Assembly: GCA_021825445.1 (NCBI GenBank)
Contig: JAKAHA010000009.1
Coordinates: forward strand, 1 to 41,309
DNA: 41,309 nt
Reading direction: 5' to 3'
Source: a bacterium
GTDB lineage: Bacteria > Patescibacteriota > Microgenomatia > UBA1406 > GWC2-37-13
Position numbers and translations under genes: made by a program. Positions 1 through 7,195 of this stretch are shown piece by piece; position 1 is the first letter of the stretch; each line of letters begins with the position of its first letter. The notes under the pieces were generated by a model, which did no database searches, had not been told where the DNA came from, and saw nothing but the letters and a program-made list of their open reading frames with translations.

Positions 1-175
1 AATCAACACGACCTTTTCTATCCAAGAATTTGTGTTCACCGGTATAAAAAGGATGACATTTGTAGCAGGCTTCGACAGTAACCGTCTGTTTGGTTGAGCC
101 AGATGTAAAAGTATTACCACAGGCGCATACTATTTGAGCATCGTCGTAATATGTAGGATGAATTTTTGCTTTCAT
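1..175 (-). CDS. rpmE: Ribosomal protein bL31 (partial, 3' end outside window)
   Basis: Structural protein of the large ribosomal subunit. The N-terminal ~58 residues read on the minus strand, starting MKAKIHPTYYDDAQIVCACG, and include the bL31 zinc-binding pattern: CAC, a gap of about 18 residues, then CYKCHPFYTGEH. The four cysteines are present, so this is the zinc-containing (C+) form. The frame is open to the window edge. The start ATG lies only 9 nt after a TATAAT box with an upstream TG (185-193), so translation is probably leaderless. It lies downstream of the metallopeptidase-like gene and RF1; in many bacteria rpmE is next to prfA. Confidence 0.93.
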   Translation of the reverse strand, partial: MKAKIHPTYYDDAQIVCACGNTFTSGSTKQTVTVEACYKCHPFYTGEHKFLDRKGRVD

Positions 176-184
176 AAGATAATT

Positions 185-193
185 ATTATAACA
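185..193 (-). promoter_or_regulatory. Extended -10 promoter of rpmE
   Basis: TGTTATAAT on the minus strand, a perfect extended -10. Only 9 nt separate it from the rpmE ATG, so the transcript would start at or within about 3 nt of the start codon. The same nonamer stands before the Cys leader peptide at 13202-13210. Confidence 0.6.
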
Positions 194-231
194 CAAAAGT
201 TCAAGGTGCAAAGATCAAATATTAAAAGCAA

Positions 232-285
232 GTTAAAATATTAGATTTTTAACCTTAAACCTGACTTTAATCTTTGATTTTTTGT
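232..285. repeat. Direct repeat copy A flanking the metallopeptidase-like gene
   Basis: About 54 nt beginning aagttaaaatattag and containing cctgactttaatctttg. It matches 1656-1709 in the same orientation with about 3 mismatches. The two copies bracket the gene at 293-1582. Confidence 0.8.
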
Positions 286-292
286 ATTTATT

Positions 293-1582
293 TCATTGAA
301 CGGGCTCCATCAAAACAGTCGTCGAATATCTATCTTGGTTTTTCAGTAATTTTTCAATTTCAAGGTCAAAAACGGAAATATAAAATGCTAACGGTTTATA
401 ACCTTTTTTATAAACCTTTACCAACCTCAGAAAGTCGTAGTTATTATGAGGGTCTCCCGGCGTTCCCCACATAAATGAGAAACCACCTTTATCATTTGAA
501 AAACCGTCATTTATTAATTTAATTGGATTGTCAGAAATACCGCGGACAAGCCAGATTTTTACATTTGTATCTGAAATTGGTAAATTTGTGCTCTTATCGA
601 ACAGTTGAATATTTAAATTTGAAAGATCAACAATTGGTGGTACCATAGGATAATTTACATTAATAATTTGTGCAGTTAGATTGCTAAATTTTGTCTTTGC
701 TAATAAGTCATTCCTACTAGTTGGATTTCCAATAAGAGCGTTATTATACGAGTTGATAAGCAAAGGATCGGCGTAAAAATCTTTTTTATTACTCCAAAAA
801 AAATCGTTTGGATCGTAAAGATTTATATCAGCTTTTGGTTCGATCCCGGTATTATCTTTTACCATTACAAGATTATTATATTCACCAATCCCTGCACCAT
901 GGACATGAGCAAATTCATGAAGCATATGGTCAATCTGAATCCAATAATCGCTAGTTTCGTCCGAGTTAGGAATAAGCGTTTCAGGGTTATAAATTTTAGT
1001 CCAATGTAATCCATCTAAAACACCAGCACCACTATCATCAAAACTTGCTTGTCCACCATATGAATAAGGGTAATTTATGTCTTCTCGAGGCGTTATGTAA
1101 GACCAAATCTCATACACATCATTAGGACAATTTGAACAAGAATCAGACTGAGGTTTTTCACTAGCTAGAATAATATCTGTTTCTGGATTAAATCTTAAAC
1201 GTCTATTAGTATTTTTTGCGAGAATAAAATTCATGTCGTAAACATATTTAGGTAGATTTTCTTTTGCAAATTCTAGATCAGGCACTAATAAAGGGTCAAT
1301 ATATATTTTAAATTCTTGAATTTTTAAACCATTTTCTGTTTCCGACCCAAAAAAATTATTCTCTCTACCAGATAGTGGGGTTGGATTATAAAAAGCAGCT
1401 AATTTGGGTGTTGGGGTTAAATTTACTAATGGAAATTTAGTAATATTGTTATCCGTAACAATAGGTGTAAGAGACGAGTTTTGGAGTGTCTGAGGATTAG
1501 GTTGCATACCAAGACAAGCTTGTGTTAACAAACTCAGACCAATAAGACTGGTAAGAACCCTTAATTCGAGCTTATTAAACAT
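293..1582 (-). CDS. Secreted zinc-metallopeptidase-like (lipo)protein with C-terminal Ig/CarboxypepD-like domain
   Basis: 429 residues. The N terminus is an export signal (hydrophobic residues 9-22) followed by Cys23 in a loose lipobox (LTQAC), so it is probably a lipoprotein or secreted. Residues 222-226 are HEFAH, a textbook HExxH zinc motif, followed by H228 and E234 (HVHGAGIGE), which could give the third ligand. Residues from about 315 to the end look like a beta-rich regulatory domain (NIQLFDKSTNLPISDTNVKI, later a GTPGDPHNNYD loop), as in carboxypeptidase-regulatory or transthyretin-like folds. I know no close named family, so the peptidase activity is inferred from the motif only. The gene is bracketed by 54-nt direct repeats, which suggests it is cargo. 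The ATG is preceded by a palindromic promoter (1588-1615). Confidence 0.75.
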   Translation of the reverse strand: MFNKLELRVLTSLIGLSLLTQACLGMQPNPQTLQNSSLTPIVTDNNITKFPLVNLTPTPKLAAFYNPTPLSGRENNFFGSETENGLKIQEFKIYIDPLLVPDLEFAKENLPKYVYDMNFILAKNTNRRLRFNPETDIILASEKPQSDSCSNCPNDVYEIWSYITPREDINYPYSYGGQASFDDSGAGVLDGLHWTKIYNPETLIPNSDETSDYWIQIDHMLHEFAHVHGAGIGEYNNLVMVKDNTGIEPKADINLYDPNDFFWSNKKDFYADPLLINSYNNALIGNPTSRNDLLAKTKFSNLTAQIINVNYPMVPPIVDLSNLNIQLFDKSTNLPISDTNVKIWLVRGISDNPIKLINDGFSNDKGGFSFMWGTPGDPHNNYDFLRLVKVYKKGYKPLAFYISVFDLEIEKLLKNQDRYSTTVLMEPVQ

Positions 1583-1587
1583 CCGTC

Positions 1588-1615
1588 GATTATACTATGA
1601 TCCTATAGTATAATC
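1588..1615 (-). promoter_or_regulatory. Palindromic promoter/operator of the metallopeptidase-like gene
   Basis: Two perfect 11-nt arms (gattatactat and its complement) separated by six bases. The arm next to the gene contains the -10 box TATAAT (minus strand, 1589-1594), 6 nt from the ATG. The symmetric arm has a second TATAAT on the other strand. It could be a repressor site covering the core promoter, or a back-to-back promoter. Confidence 0.5.
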
Positions 1616-1655
1616 AATACCGAAAAAATCTTGTTTTGATTCTATTTCATAAAAG

Positions 1656-1709
1656 TTAAAGTATTAGATTTTTAATTTTAAACCTGACTTTAATCTTTGA
1701 TTTTTTTGG
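1656..1709. repeat. Direct repeat copy B flanking the metallopeptidase-like gene
   Basis: Partner of the copy at 232-285, same orientation. It differs at one A/G position and two C/T positions. It lies between the MFS gene stop (1718) and the promoter of the metallopeptidase-like gene. Confidence 0.8.
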
Positions 1710-1717
1710 ATTTCAAA

Positions 1718-2938
1718 TTAACTCCTATCCTCATAATTCAACAACTCAGGTCTTTTAATGGCTATATAAATTGTAGCTATGATCGTTGCGATTCCTCCAA
1801 AAGCGACCGACAGTGGTGTTCCCATCAAATGAGCAGCTATCCCCGCCTCAGTCTCCCCTAGTTGTGGTCCACCGGTGTAAAATACCATATTAACAGCGGT
1901 CATTCTTCCTCTTAAGCTATCTGTCGTATTAACCTGGCGAATGACATTACGGATGACCGCCGAAATCATATCTCCAGCTCCAGATAGACCGATAAACAAT
2001 AAAGAAAGATAGAAATTTCTTGAAAAAGCAAAAAGGACGATACTAAAACCATAAAAACAAACACTAAAAATAAGCATTTTCCCTTTATTTTTTACTCTGT
2101 TCATAAAAGGAAAAATTATCCCCGCAATGATTGCTCCAATTGAGGGGGCAGCATAAAGAAAACCTAATTCCTTTGGACCTACTTTTAAAATATCTACGGC
2201 AAAAATAGGCATCAAGGTTGTGGCTGAGGCAAAAAAAGTAGCCACAAAATCAATAAACATGGATCCGTAAATAATTGGTGTTTTAAAAACAAAATCAATA
2301 CCTTCCTTAATTCCTTTAAGATTAAAATTAGGTCGTTTCTCAAAACTTTTTATTATTGGTTTCATAAATATTAAAGCGATCAGAACTCCAAGAAAACTAA
2401 AAGCATTGATAAGATATACCGATTGGACTCCATAATAGGCAATCACAAACCCTGCGATTGCAGGACCTAAAAAATTAGTAGAATTAAAAAGAATGTTATT
2501 AATATTGACTGCCAATGGAAAATCTTCTTTTTTTACCAAATTGGGAAGCATAGCTTGACGGGAAGGAGTTTCAAAAGAATAAAACCCGGCTTCAAGTCCA
2601 ACTATAATGTAGATTAATAGAGGAGTAATTTTTCCTGAAATTGTTAAAAAAGCTAAAATCAAAGTATTGACGATAGAAAAAATTTGGACAAGAAAAATAA
2701 TTTTTTTTCGATTAAAAACATCAGCTGCCATCCCAGATATCATTGAAAAAATTAAAACTGGAATAAATTTTGCCAAACCCAAAATACCTAAAGAAAGAGG
2801 TGATTTAGTTAACTCGTAAAGTTGCCAGTTGACTGCAACATCTTGCATAAAAGTGCCTGTTCGAGAAATAAAAATTCCTATTTGAAGTAGTATATAATCG
2901 CGATTATTCAATAAAGAAATTAAAGATTTTTTGTTCAT
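1718..2938 (-). CDS. MFS transporter, EntS/MFS_3-like exporter
   Basis: 406 residues with about 12 hydrophobic segments. The N terminus (LLQIGIFISRTGTFMQDVAV) and the loop GMAADVFNRKK after TM2 match the major facilitator A-motif as seen in enterobactin-exporter-like (MFS_3) proteins. It probably pumps a small molecule out across the membrane; the substrate cannot be told. The start codon overlaps the stop of the release factor gene (ATGA, 2935-2938), so the two are translationally coupled. A second MFS protein at 24619-25797 belongs to a different subgroup. Confidence 0.85.
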   Translation of the reverse strand: MNKKSLISLLNNRDYILLQIGIFISRTGTFMQDVAVNWQLYELTKSPLSLGILGLAKFIPVLIFSMISGMAADVFNRKKIIFLVQIFSIVNTLILAFLTISGKITPLLIYIIVGLEAGFYSFETPSRQAMLPNLVKKEDFPLAVNINNILFNSTNFLGPAIAGFVIAYYGVQSVYLINAFSFLGVLIALIFMKPIIKSFEKRPNFNLKGIKEGIDFVFKTPIIYGSMFIDFVATFFASATTLMPIFAVDILKVGPKELGFLYAAPSIGAIIAGIIFPFMNRVKNKGKMLIFSVCFYGFSIVLFAFSRNFYLSLLFIGLSGAGDMISAVIRNVIRQVNTTDSLRGRMTAVNMVFYTGGPQLGETEAGIAAHLMGTPLSVAFGGIATIIATIYIAIKRPELLNYEDRS

Positions 2939-3627
2939 TGTATAGCAAAGACCTTATCCCATTTACCTTCAGAAATAATATCTTCCAGATTGTGAAAGCT
3001 TTTTCCAATTCTATGATCGGTAAGCCGGTTTTGGGGAAAGTTATAGGTTCTAATTTTTTCGGCTCGATCTCCTATCCCAACATTTGTGACATAAGAATTT
3101 CTCATTCCCTTTTTCTTTTCTTCCTCAAGCTGATAAAGTTTAGCGTTTAATAAGTCCATCGCGATCTTTCTATTTGCCCCTTGATCTCTTTCCCGACTGG
3201 CGGTGACAACAATCCCGGTAGGTCGATGCATCAATCTGACAGCGGTTGAAACTTTATTGACGTTTTGCCCTCCGTGTCCACCCGACCTGTAAAATTGCCA
3301 GTCGATCTCATTGGGATTGACGCGAACATCAGATTGAATAATTTGTGGTAAAACTACGATTATGCAAGTTGAGGTATGAATTCTTCCTTTTCGCTCCGTA
3401 TCAGGGATTCTTTGGACTCTATGGACACCGGTTTCATTTTTAAACAAATTAAAAGCATCGGGACCATTAATTTTAATCGTCTTTTCATCAAGATTTGAAA
3501 ATTTGAATCCTTTTTTTTGGGCGAATAATAAGTATGATTCAAGCAGTTCCTCCATCCAAAGTTTGGATTCATCGCCTCCGACTCCCGGCAGGGCTTCGAT
3601 TATCGCGACGTTAGGATTAATAAGCAT
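2935..3627 (-). CDS. prfA: Peptide chain release factor 1, lacking domain 1
   Basis: Terminates translation at UAA/UAG by hydrolysing peptidyl-tRNA. The peptidyl-hydrolase motif is RSGGHGGQNVNK and the codon-reading tripeptide position reads PDT (VQRIPDTERKGRIHTS), fitting the RF1 PxT pattern rather than the SPF of RF2. The protein is only 230 residues against about 355 in usual RF1. It starts near the alignment point AIIEALPGVGGDES, so the N-terminal helical domain 1 is absent. No extra coding sequence for it exists in the 78 nt before the start, which hold a hairpin. Since TGA also serves as a stop here, an RF2 should exist elsewhere. Confidence 0.88.
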   Translation of the reverse strand: MLINPNVAIIEALPGVGGDESKLWMEELLESYLLFAQKKGFKFSNLDEKTIKINGPDAFNLFKNETGVHRVQRIPDTERKGRIHTSTCIIVVLPQIIQSDVRVNPNEIDWQFYRSGGHGGQNVNKVSTAVRLMHRPTGIVVTASRERDQGANRKIAMDLLNAKLYQLEEEKKKGMRNSYVTNVGIGDRAEKIRTYNFPQNRLTDHRIGKSFHNLEDIISEGKWDKVFAIQ

Positions 3628-3705
3628 AGTCAGTTAAATCGGTTTAATCAGTTAAATCGGTTTAATCAGTTGCTGATTCAACTGACTTGACCGACTTTGA
3701 CTGAT
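3628..3705 (-). repeat. Word-repeat hairpin between hisS and prfA
   Basis: Built from repeats of cagttaaatcggtttaat and variants. A perfect inner hairpin (tcagttg, loop ctgatt, caactga) lies within longer imperfect arms. It fills the whole gap, ending 3 nt before the prfA ATG on the minus strand. It has the same architecture as the AATTAG hairpins elsewhere but is made of different words. Confidence 0.7.
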
Positions 3706-4929
3706 TTAACTTTTTCCAGATAAAAATCTTATAACTTCTTTAATTACAAATTCTTGTTGTGTTCCTGTTTTCATGTCTTTTATCTTAACAACCTTCTTTT
3801 CAACCTCTTCCGGTCCGATGATCGCGACGTACGGAATTCCTTTTTTATTGGCATATTTTAATTGTTTGTCTAATCTGATGTTGGGATCGGAATAGAGGTC
3901 GGTATTGATTTTATTTTTTCGCAAGTATTGAGTAATTTTTTGAGATTCTTTAAGTAAAGATTTTTCAAAAATTGTTACTAAAACTTTTGAAGTAGATTTT
4001 GCGTCAGGAAATAATCCCAATTCGTCCATCGCCAAAACTGTCCTATCAAATCCAATAGCAAAGCCAACGGCTGGTACATTTTGATTACTAAATCTGGAAA
4101 CCAAACTATCAAACCTTTCACATCCTGCTAGAGATCCGGTAGGAAATTCTTCAACGACGATTTCCCAAATAGTTCCAGTAGAATATGAAAAAGAACGTGC
4201 GAGCGTCGGTTTAAATTTATAATTTTCTTTCATTCCGTAGTCGTCTAAAAACTTAAAAATTGTTTTTAGATCTTCATTTGCTTCGGAAGATTTTACTTGA
4301 TCTAATAATTTTTTTGCGTCCGTTTCTGAATAACCTTTTCTAATTAATTCTGCAATTACACCCTCTTCTCCAATTTTTTCCAATTTATCAATAGCAACAA
4401 TTGCCTTATAAGGAATATCTTTATAAATTGCTCTATCGTTGATGATTGCAATTGGTTTTTTAAATCCTAAATTTTTAAAAATATCAATTGTTAAGGCAAT
4501 TAATTCAGCGTCCGATGCTCGATCGTTTACTCCAAAGATATCAGCATCACATTGTAGAAACTCTCGATATCGACCTTTTTGAGGTTTTTCGGCTCGCCAA
4601 ACAGTCTGAATCTGATACCGTTTAAAAGGTATGGTTATTTTGTCTGGATATTGGGCAATTAGTCTGCAGGTTGGCACAGTTTGATCATAACGGAGAGCAA
4701 CTTTTCGTCCACCGGTATCCTCAAATTTATAAAAAAGCTTTTCATCTTCTCCGATATTTCCAGTAAAAACCTCGAGATATTCAATTGCGGGTGTTTCAAG
4801 TGGTTCAAATCCATAAAGTTCAAAAGTTTCTCTAATAATATTTATAGCATACTGACGCTTCATTGCCTCTGCTGGCAGAAAATCTCTAAATCCTTTCAGC
4901 GTCTGTGGTGTAATTTTTTTGTTATCCAT
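3706..4929 (-). CDS. hisS: Histidyl-tRNA synthetase
   Basis: Class II synthetase charging tRNA-His. The N terminus TPQTLKGFRDFLP, the motif-2 region (RYDQTVPTCRLIAQYP ... FKRYQIQTVWRAEKPQKGRY, then EFLQCDADIFG) and motif 3 (AVGFAIGFDRTVLAMDELG) are clear, with a C-terminal anticodon-binding domain of about 90 residues. I chose the ATG at 4929 (MDNKK) over the in-frame one at 4947, because a TATAAT box at 4939-4944 would place the transcript start downstream of the longer start. Two histidine-binding motifs deviate from the usual form: LARSFSYSTGTIWE where RGLDYYTGT-like is common, and LAGCERFDSL where GGGRYD is usual. The TrpR-like operator at 4981-5009 lies just upstream. Confidence 0.92.
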   Translation of the reverse strand: MDNKKITPQTLKGFRDFLPAEAMKRQYAINIIRETFELYGFEPLETPAIEYLEVFTGNIGEDEKLFYKFEDTGGRKVALRYDQTVPTCRLIAQYPDKITIPFKRYQIQTVWRAEKPQKGRYREFLQCDADIFGVNDRASDAELIALTIDIFKNLGFKKPIAIINDRAIYKDIPYKAIVAIDKLEKIGEEGVIAELIRKGYSETDAKKLLDQVKSSEANEDLKTIFKFLDDYGMKENYKFKPTLARSFSYSTGTIWEIVVEEFPTGSLAGCERFDSLVSRFSNQNVPAVGFAIGFDRTVLAMDELGLFPDAKSTSKVLVTIFEKSLLKESQKITQYLRKNKINTDLYSDPNIRLDKQLKYANKKGIPYVAIIGPEEVEKKVVKIKDMKTGTQQEFVIKEVIRFLSGKS

Positions 4930-4938
4930 ATAAACATT

Positions 4939-4944
4939 ATTATA
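4939..4944 (-). promoter_or_regulatory. -10 box of hisS
   Basis: TATAAT on the minus strand, 9 nt before the ATG at 4929. No good -35 is visible. This position decides the start choice and suggests a leaderless or nearly leaderless mRNA. Confidence 0.5.
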
Positions 4945-4980
4945 CAAAATTTTAATTAATATATTTTAGCTTCGAATTTT

Positions 4981-5009
4981 ATGTTACACCCTAATGTTAC
5001 GGTGTAACA
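4981..5009. promoter_or_regulatory. Distal operator copy for the TrpR-like regulator, upstream of hisS
   Basis: 29 nt with half-sites TGTTACA, TGTTAC and GTAACA. It is 25/29 identical, in the same orientation, to 5461-5489 at the other end of the regulator gene. It stands about 37 nt upstream of the hisS -10 box, so it could also control hisS. Confidence 0.65.
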
Positions 5010-5022
5010 TAAAAAAATAAAG

Positions 5023-5460
5023 CTATAATCCCTTTTCTTTCTTACGTTCTAAAGCTAATTTCATTTCCCAAGCTGCGGTCCAATTGATTCCAGGACGACC
5101 TGGATAAAAAATATGCGTAAATATTTCTTCAAAAAATAACCAAATCTTTTCTTGTCTAACCATATTTTTAAGAACTGGAACAATACCTTCACTTCTTTCC
5201 ATCATTAATTTGTATTTATTCACGGTTGTGTTAGATACTTTTAATGCCTTACAAATCATTCTGTAATCAATTTCCTTTAATAAGAGATAAATAATAGCAA
5301 TTCTTTTTATAATCATTATTCTTTCTGCAGGTGTTAAAAGATCGAAAAGTATTCTGTTAAACTCATCTTTATTATCTGTTTCACCCAGAACCTTATAAAA
5401 AATAGAAAATATTTTTTCGTAATCTTCTTCTTTTAATTGTAGATATGAAATTCTTACCAT
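5023..5460 (-). CDS. TrpR-like (YerC/YecD type) DNA-binding regulator, copy 1
   Basis: 145 residues. The pattern LLTPAER (41-47) followed by helix-turn-helix residues 64-83 (IDYRMICKALKVSNTTVNKY) matches the Trp-repressor fold as in YerC/YecD proteins. It is longer than usual TrpR because of a C-terminal extension ending in a basic stretch (ALERKKEKGL). It resembles the protein at 17369-17812 along its whole length, including the IKRIAIIYLL helix. The promoter has -35 CTGACA (5497-5502), 17-nt spacing and -10 TAACAT (5474-5479). The 29-nt operator covers the -10 and runs up to the ATG, so it is almost surely autoregulated. A second copy of the operator lies past the stop codon. The ligand is unknown. 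Confidence 0.8.
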   Translation of the reverse strand: MVRISYLQLKEEDYEKIFSIFYKVLGETDNKDEFNRILFDLLTPAERIMIIKRIAIIYLLLKEIDYRMICKALKVSNTTVNKYKLMMERSEGIVPVLKNMVRQEKIWLFFEEIFTHIFYPGRPGINWTAAWEMKLALERKKEKGL

Positions 5461-5489
5461 ATGTTACATCGTAATGTTACATTGTAACA
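5461..5489. promoter_or_regulatory. Proximal operator of TrpR-like copy 1
   Basis: 29 nt holding two TGTTACA half-sites and the inverted TGTAACA. TGTTACAtTGTAACA is a perfect 15-nt palindrome. It abuts the start codon and covers the -10 box, so a bound repressor would block its own transcription. Confidence 0.7.
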
Positions 5490-5570
5490 ATCTACTTGTC
5501 AGTCGTTTATAACCTACAAATATATATAATCGGATCGTCAGAACAATAATAAATTGACGATATATAACTT
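5474..5570 (-). promoter_or_regulatory. Shared regulator promoter module, copy 1
   Basis: Reading the minus strand: AAGTTATATATCG (5570-5558), then TTTGTAGGTTATAAAC (5520-5505), then -35 CTGACA (5502-5497), 17 nt, -10 TAACAT (5479-5474). The same three blocks at nearly the same spacings precede the regulators at 17369 and 24045. Confidence 0.75.
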
Positions 5571-5583
5571 TCTATAAATGAAT

Positions 5584-6003
5584 TTAATCGAGGGTGATGA
5601 GGATGTTTTTTATCTCTTTATTTCTCCATATTTCTATATCTATTTGATCTCCTAATTTTTTCTTAGAAATTAATTGACTTAAAAATTCTTTGTCACCACT
5701 GTTAATTTTAATATTGTCAACTTTGGTAATAATATCTTCTTCTTGAAGGTTATTTTTTTCGGCAGGAGTATCTTTGACTATTTGGGTGATATAGGCACCT
5801 TCAATTAATGAGTTCTGATCGGCGGTTTTCTTATCTATCATTCGATAATGGATACCAAGAATTGGTTTTTTATTTTGTTGAGAATTTTCTTTGTTAGTAA
5901 TATCTACAGAAGGTTTTTTAGATGTTGTTTTAGAACCAAATTGCCGTGCTACTACAAAAACAACAATGCCGATTATTAAAACAACAAAAATTTTTTTTAA
6001 CAT
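5584..6003 (-). CDS. Membrane-anchored PDZ-domain protein
   Basis: 139 residues. Residues 5-22 form one N-terminal membrane segment, followed by a Ser/Lys/Asn-rich linker. A PDZ-like domain runs from about 48 to the end, with the carboxylate-loop region LIEGAYITQIVKDTPAEKNN and LQEEDIITKVDNIKI as in HtrA-type PDZ domains. There is no protease domain. The gene begins 1 nt after the ctpA stop codon, so it probably acts with that protease outside the membrane, for example as a substrate adaptor (inference). Confidence 0.72.
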   Translation of the reverse strand: MLKKIFVVLIIGIVVFVVARQFGSKTTSKKPSVDITNKENSQQNKKPILGIHYRMIDKKTADQNSLIEGAYITQIVKDTPAEKNNLQEEDIITKVDNIKINSGDKEFLSQLISKKKLGDQIDIEIWRNKEIKNILITLD

Positions 6004-6004
6004 A

Positions 6005-7195
6005 TTATTTTGTTAAAAGTTCGATTGCTTTTCCAAGCTGTTTGTCAATTTCTTTTCCATCTTTTACTTCATTTGTCACTTTTACTTTTGGTTCAATGCC
6101 TTTTCCATGTATCCAGTCTCCATTTGGCAAGACCCATTTGGCAACAGTTACATGAAGACCTGCACCTTGCGAAAGATCAAGTGCCTCTTGAACTGATCCT
6201 TTTCCAAAACTTTTTTCTCCAACAAGTTGTGCGCGATCATGGTCTCGAAGTGCACCTGCCATTATTTCAGACGCTGAAGCAGAGCCTCTATTAATTAATA
6301 TTACCAACGGAATTTCCTGCAATAGACCTACTCTTATGACGCGATATTCTTTGTCTCCATATAAAGTTGCCTCTTGCTTGACCACTAATTTTCCAAGAGG
6401 TAAAAATTCTGAAGCAAGGTAAACAGAGCTTTCCAAATACCCACCCGGATTACCTCTTAAATCCAGAATCATTCCTTTAATTTGCTTACTAGACCATTTA
6501 GCATTTATTTCTTTAACAGATTTATTCCACTCATCATTTGTATTATCGCCAAATTGGTTTACCTTAAGGACGGCAAGATTTTTTCGGTAACTAAGTTCAA
6601 CTGATGAAATGATGATTTGTTGTCTTACTATTGTTACTTCAAATTCTTTACCATTTCTTTCAAGAGTTAATTTTACTTTAGAATTCTTTGGTCCTCGGAT
6701 TTTTGAAACCGCCTGTGCCAGGGTCCATTTGTGTGTGGAAATATTATCGACTTTATTTATATAGTCTCCAGATTTTATTCCAGCCGCCTCAGCTGGAGAT
6801 TTTTTTAAAGGTGACACTATTATGATTCTTCCCTCTTTTATATCAAGTTGAGCTCCAATTCCTTCAAATTTTCCGCCTAAATCATCTTTGGTTTGTTTAT
6901 TTTCATCAGGTGTTAAAAAAAAAGTATATGGATCTTCAACAGATGCGACCATTCCCTTAATAGCTCCTAGATACATTTTTTTTGGATCAATTTTTTTTTG
7001 ATCAACATACCTTTCACTTAGTTTATCCCAAGTTTCCCAAAAAAGATTGAAGTTTGTATTGGCCCGTAGTTCGTAGTTGGTAGTTGATGGTGAAAGAAAG
7101 CGACTTTTTTGTTCTCCGATCTTATATCCACTACCGAAAATTAAAACGATAAAGGATAAAGTAAGTAAAAAATTTGTTAATTTGTTATTTTTCAT
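6005..7195 (-). CDS. ctpA: C-terminal processing peptidase (S41 family, CtpA-like)
   Basis: 396 residues. An N-terminal membrane anchor (8-24) is followed by a cap/helical part, a PDZ domain at about 105-190 (SPAEAAGIKSGDYINKVD) and the S41 core. The core has DLRGNPGGYL (246-254), the nucleophile region NRGSASASEI with Ser309 as likely nucleophile, and the Lys general base in GEKSFGKGSVQ. The family cleaves C-terminal tails of extracytoplasmic proteins. Its start overlaps the stop of the preceding gene (7192-7195), and a PDZ-only protein follows 1 nt after its stop, forming a tight set. Confidence 0.93.
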   Translation of the reverse strand: MKNNKLTNFLLTLSFIVLIFGSGYKIGEQKSRFLSPSTTNYELRANTNFNLFWETWDKLSERYVDQKKIDPKKMYLGAIKGMVASVEDPYTFFLTPDENKQTKDDLGGKFEGIGAQLDIKEGRIIIVSPLKKSPAEAAGIKSGDYINKVDNISTHKWTLAQAVSKIRGPKNSKVKLTLERNGKEFEVTIVRQQIIISSVELSYRKNLAVLKVNQFGDNTNDEWNKSVKEINAKWSSKQIKGMILDLRGNPGGYLESSVYLASEFLPLGKLVVKQEATLYGDKEYRVIRVGLLQEIPLVILINRGSASASEIMAGALRDHDRAQLVGEKSFGKGSVQEALDLSQGAGLHVTVAKWVLPNGDWIHGKGIEPKVKVTNEVKDGKEIDKQLGKAIELLTK

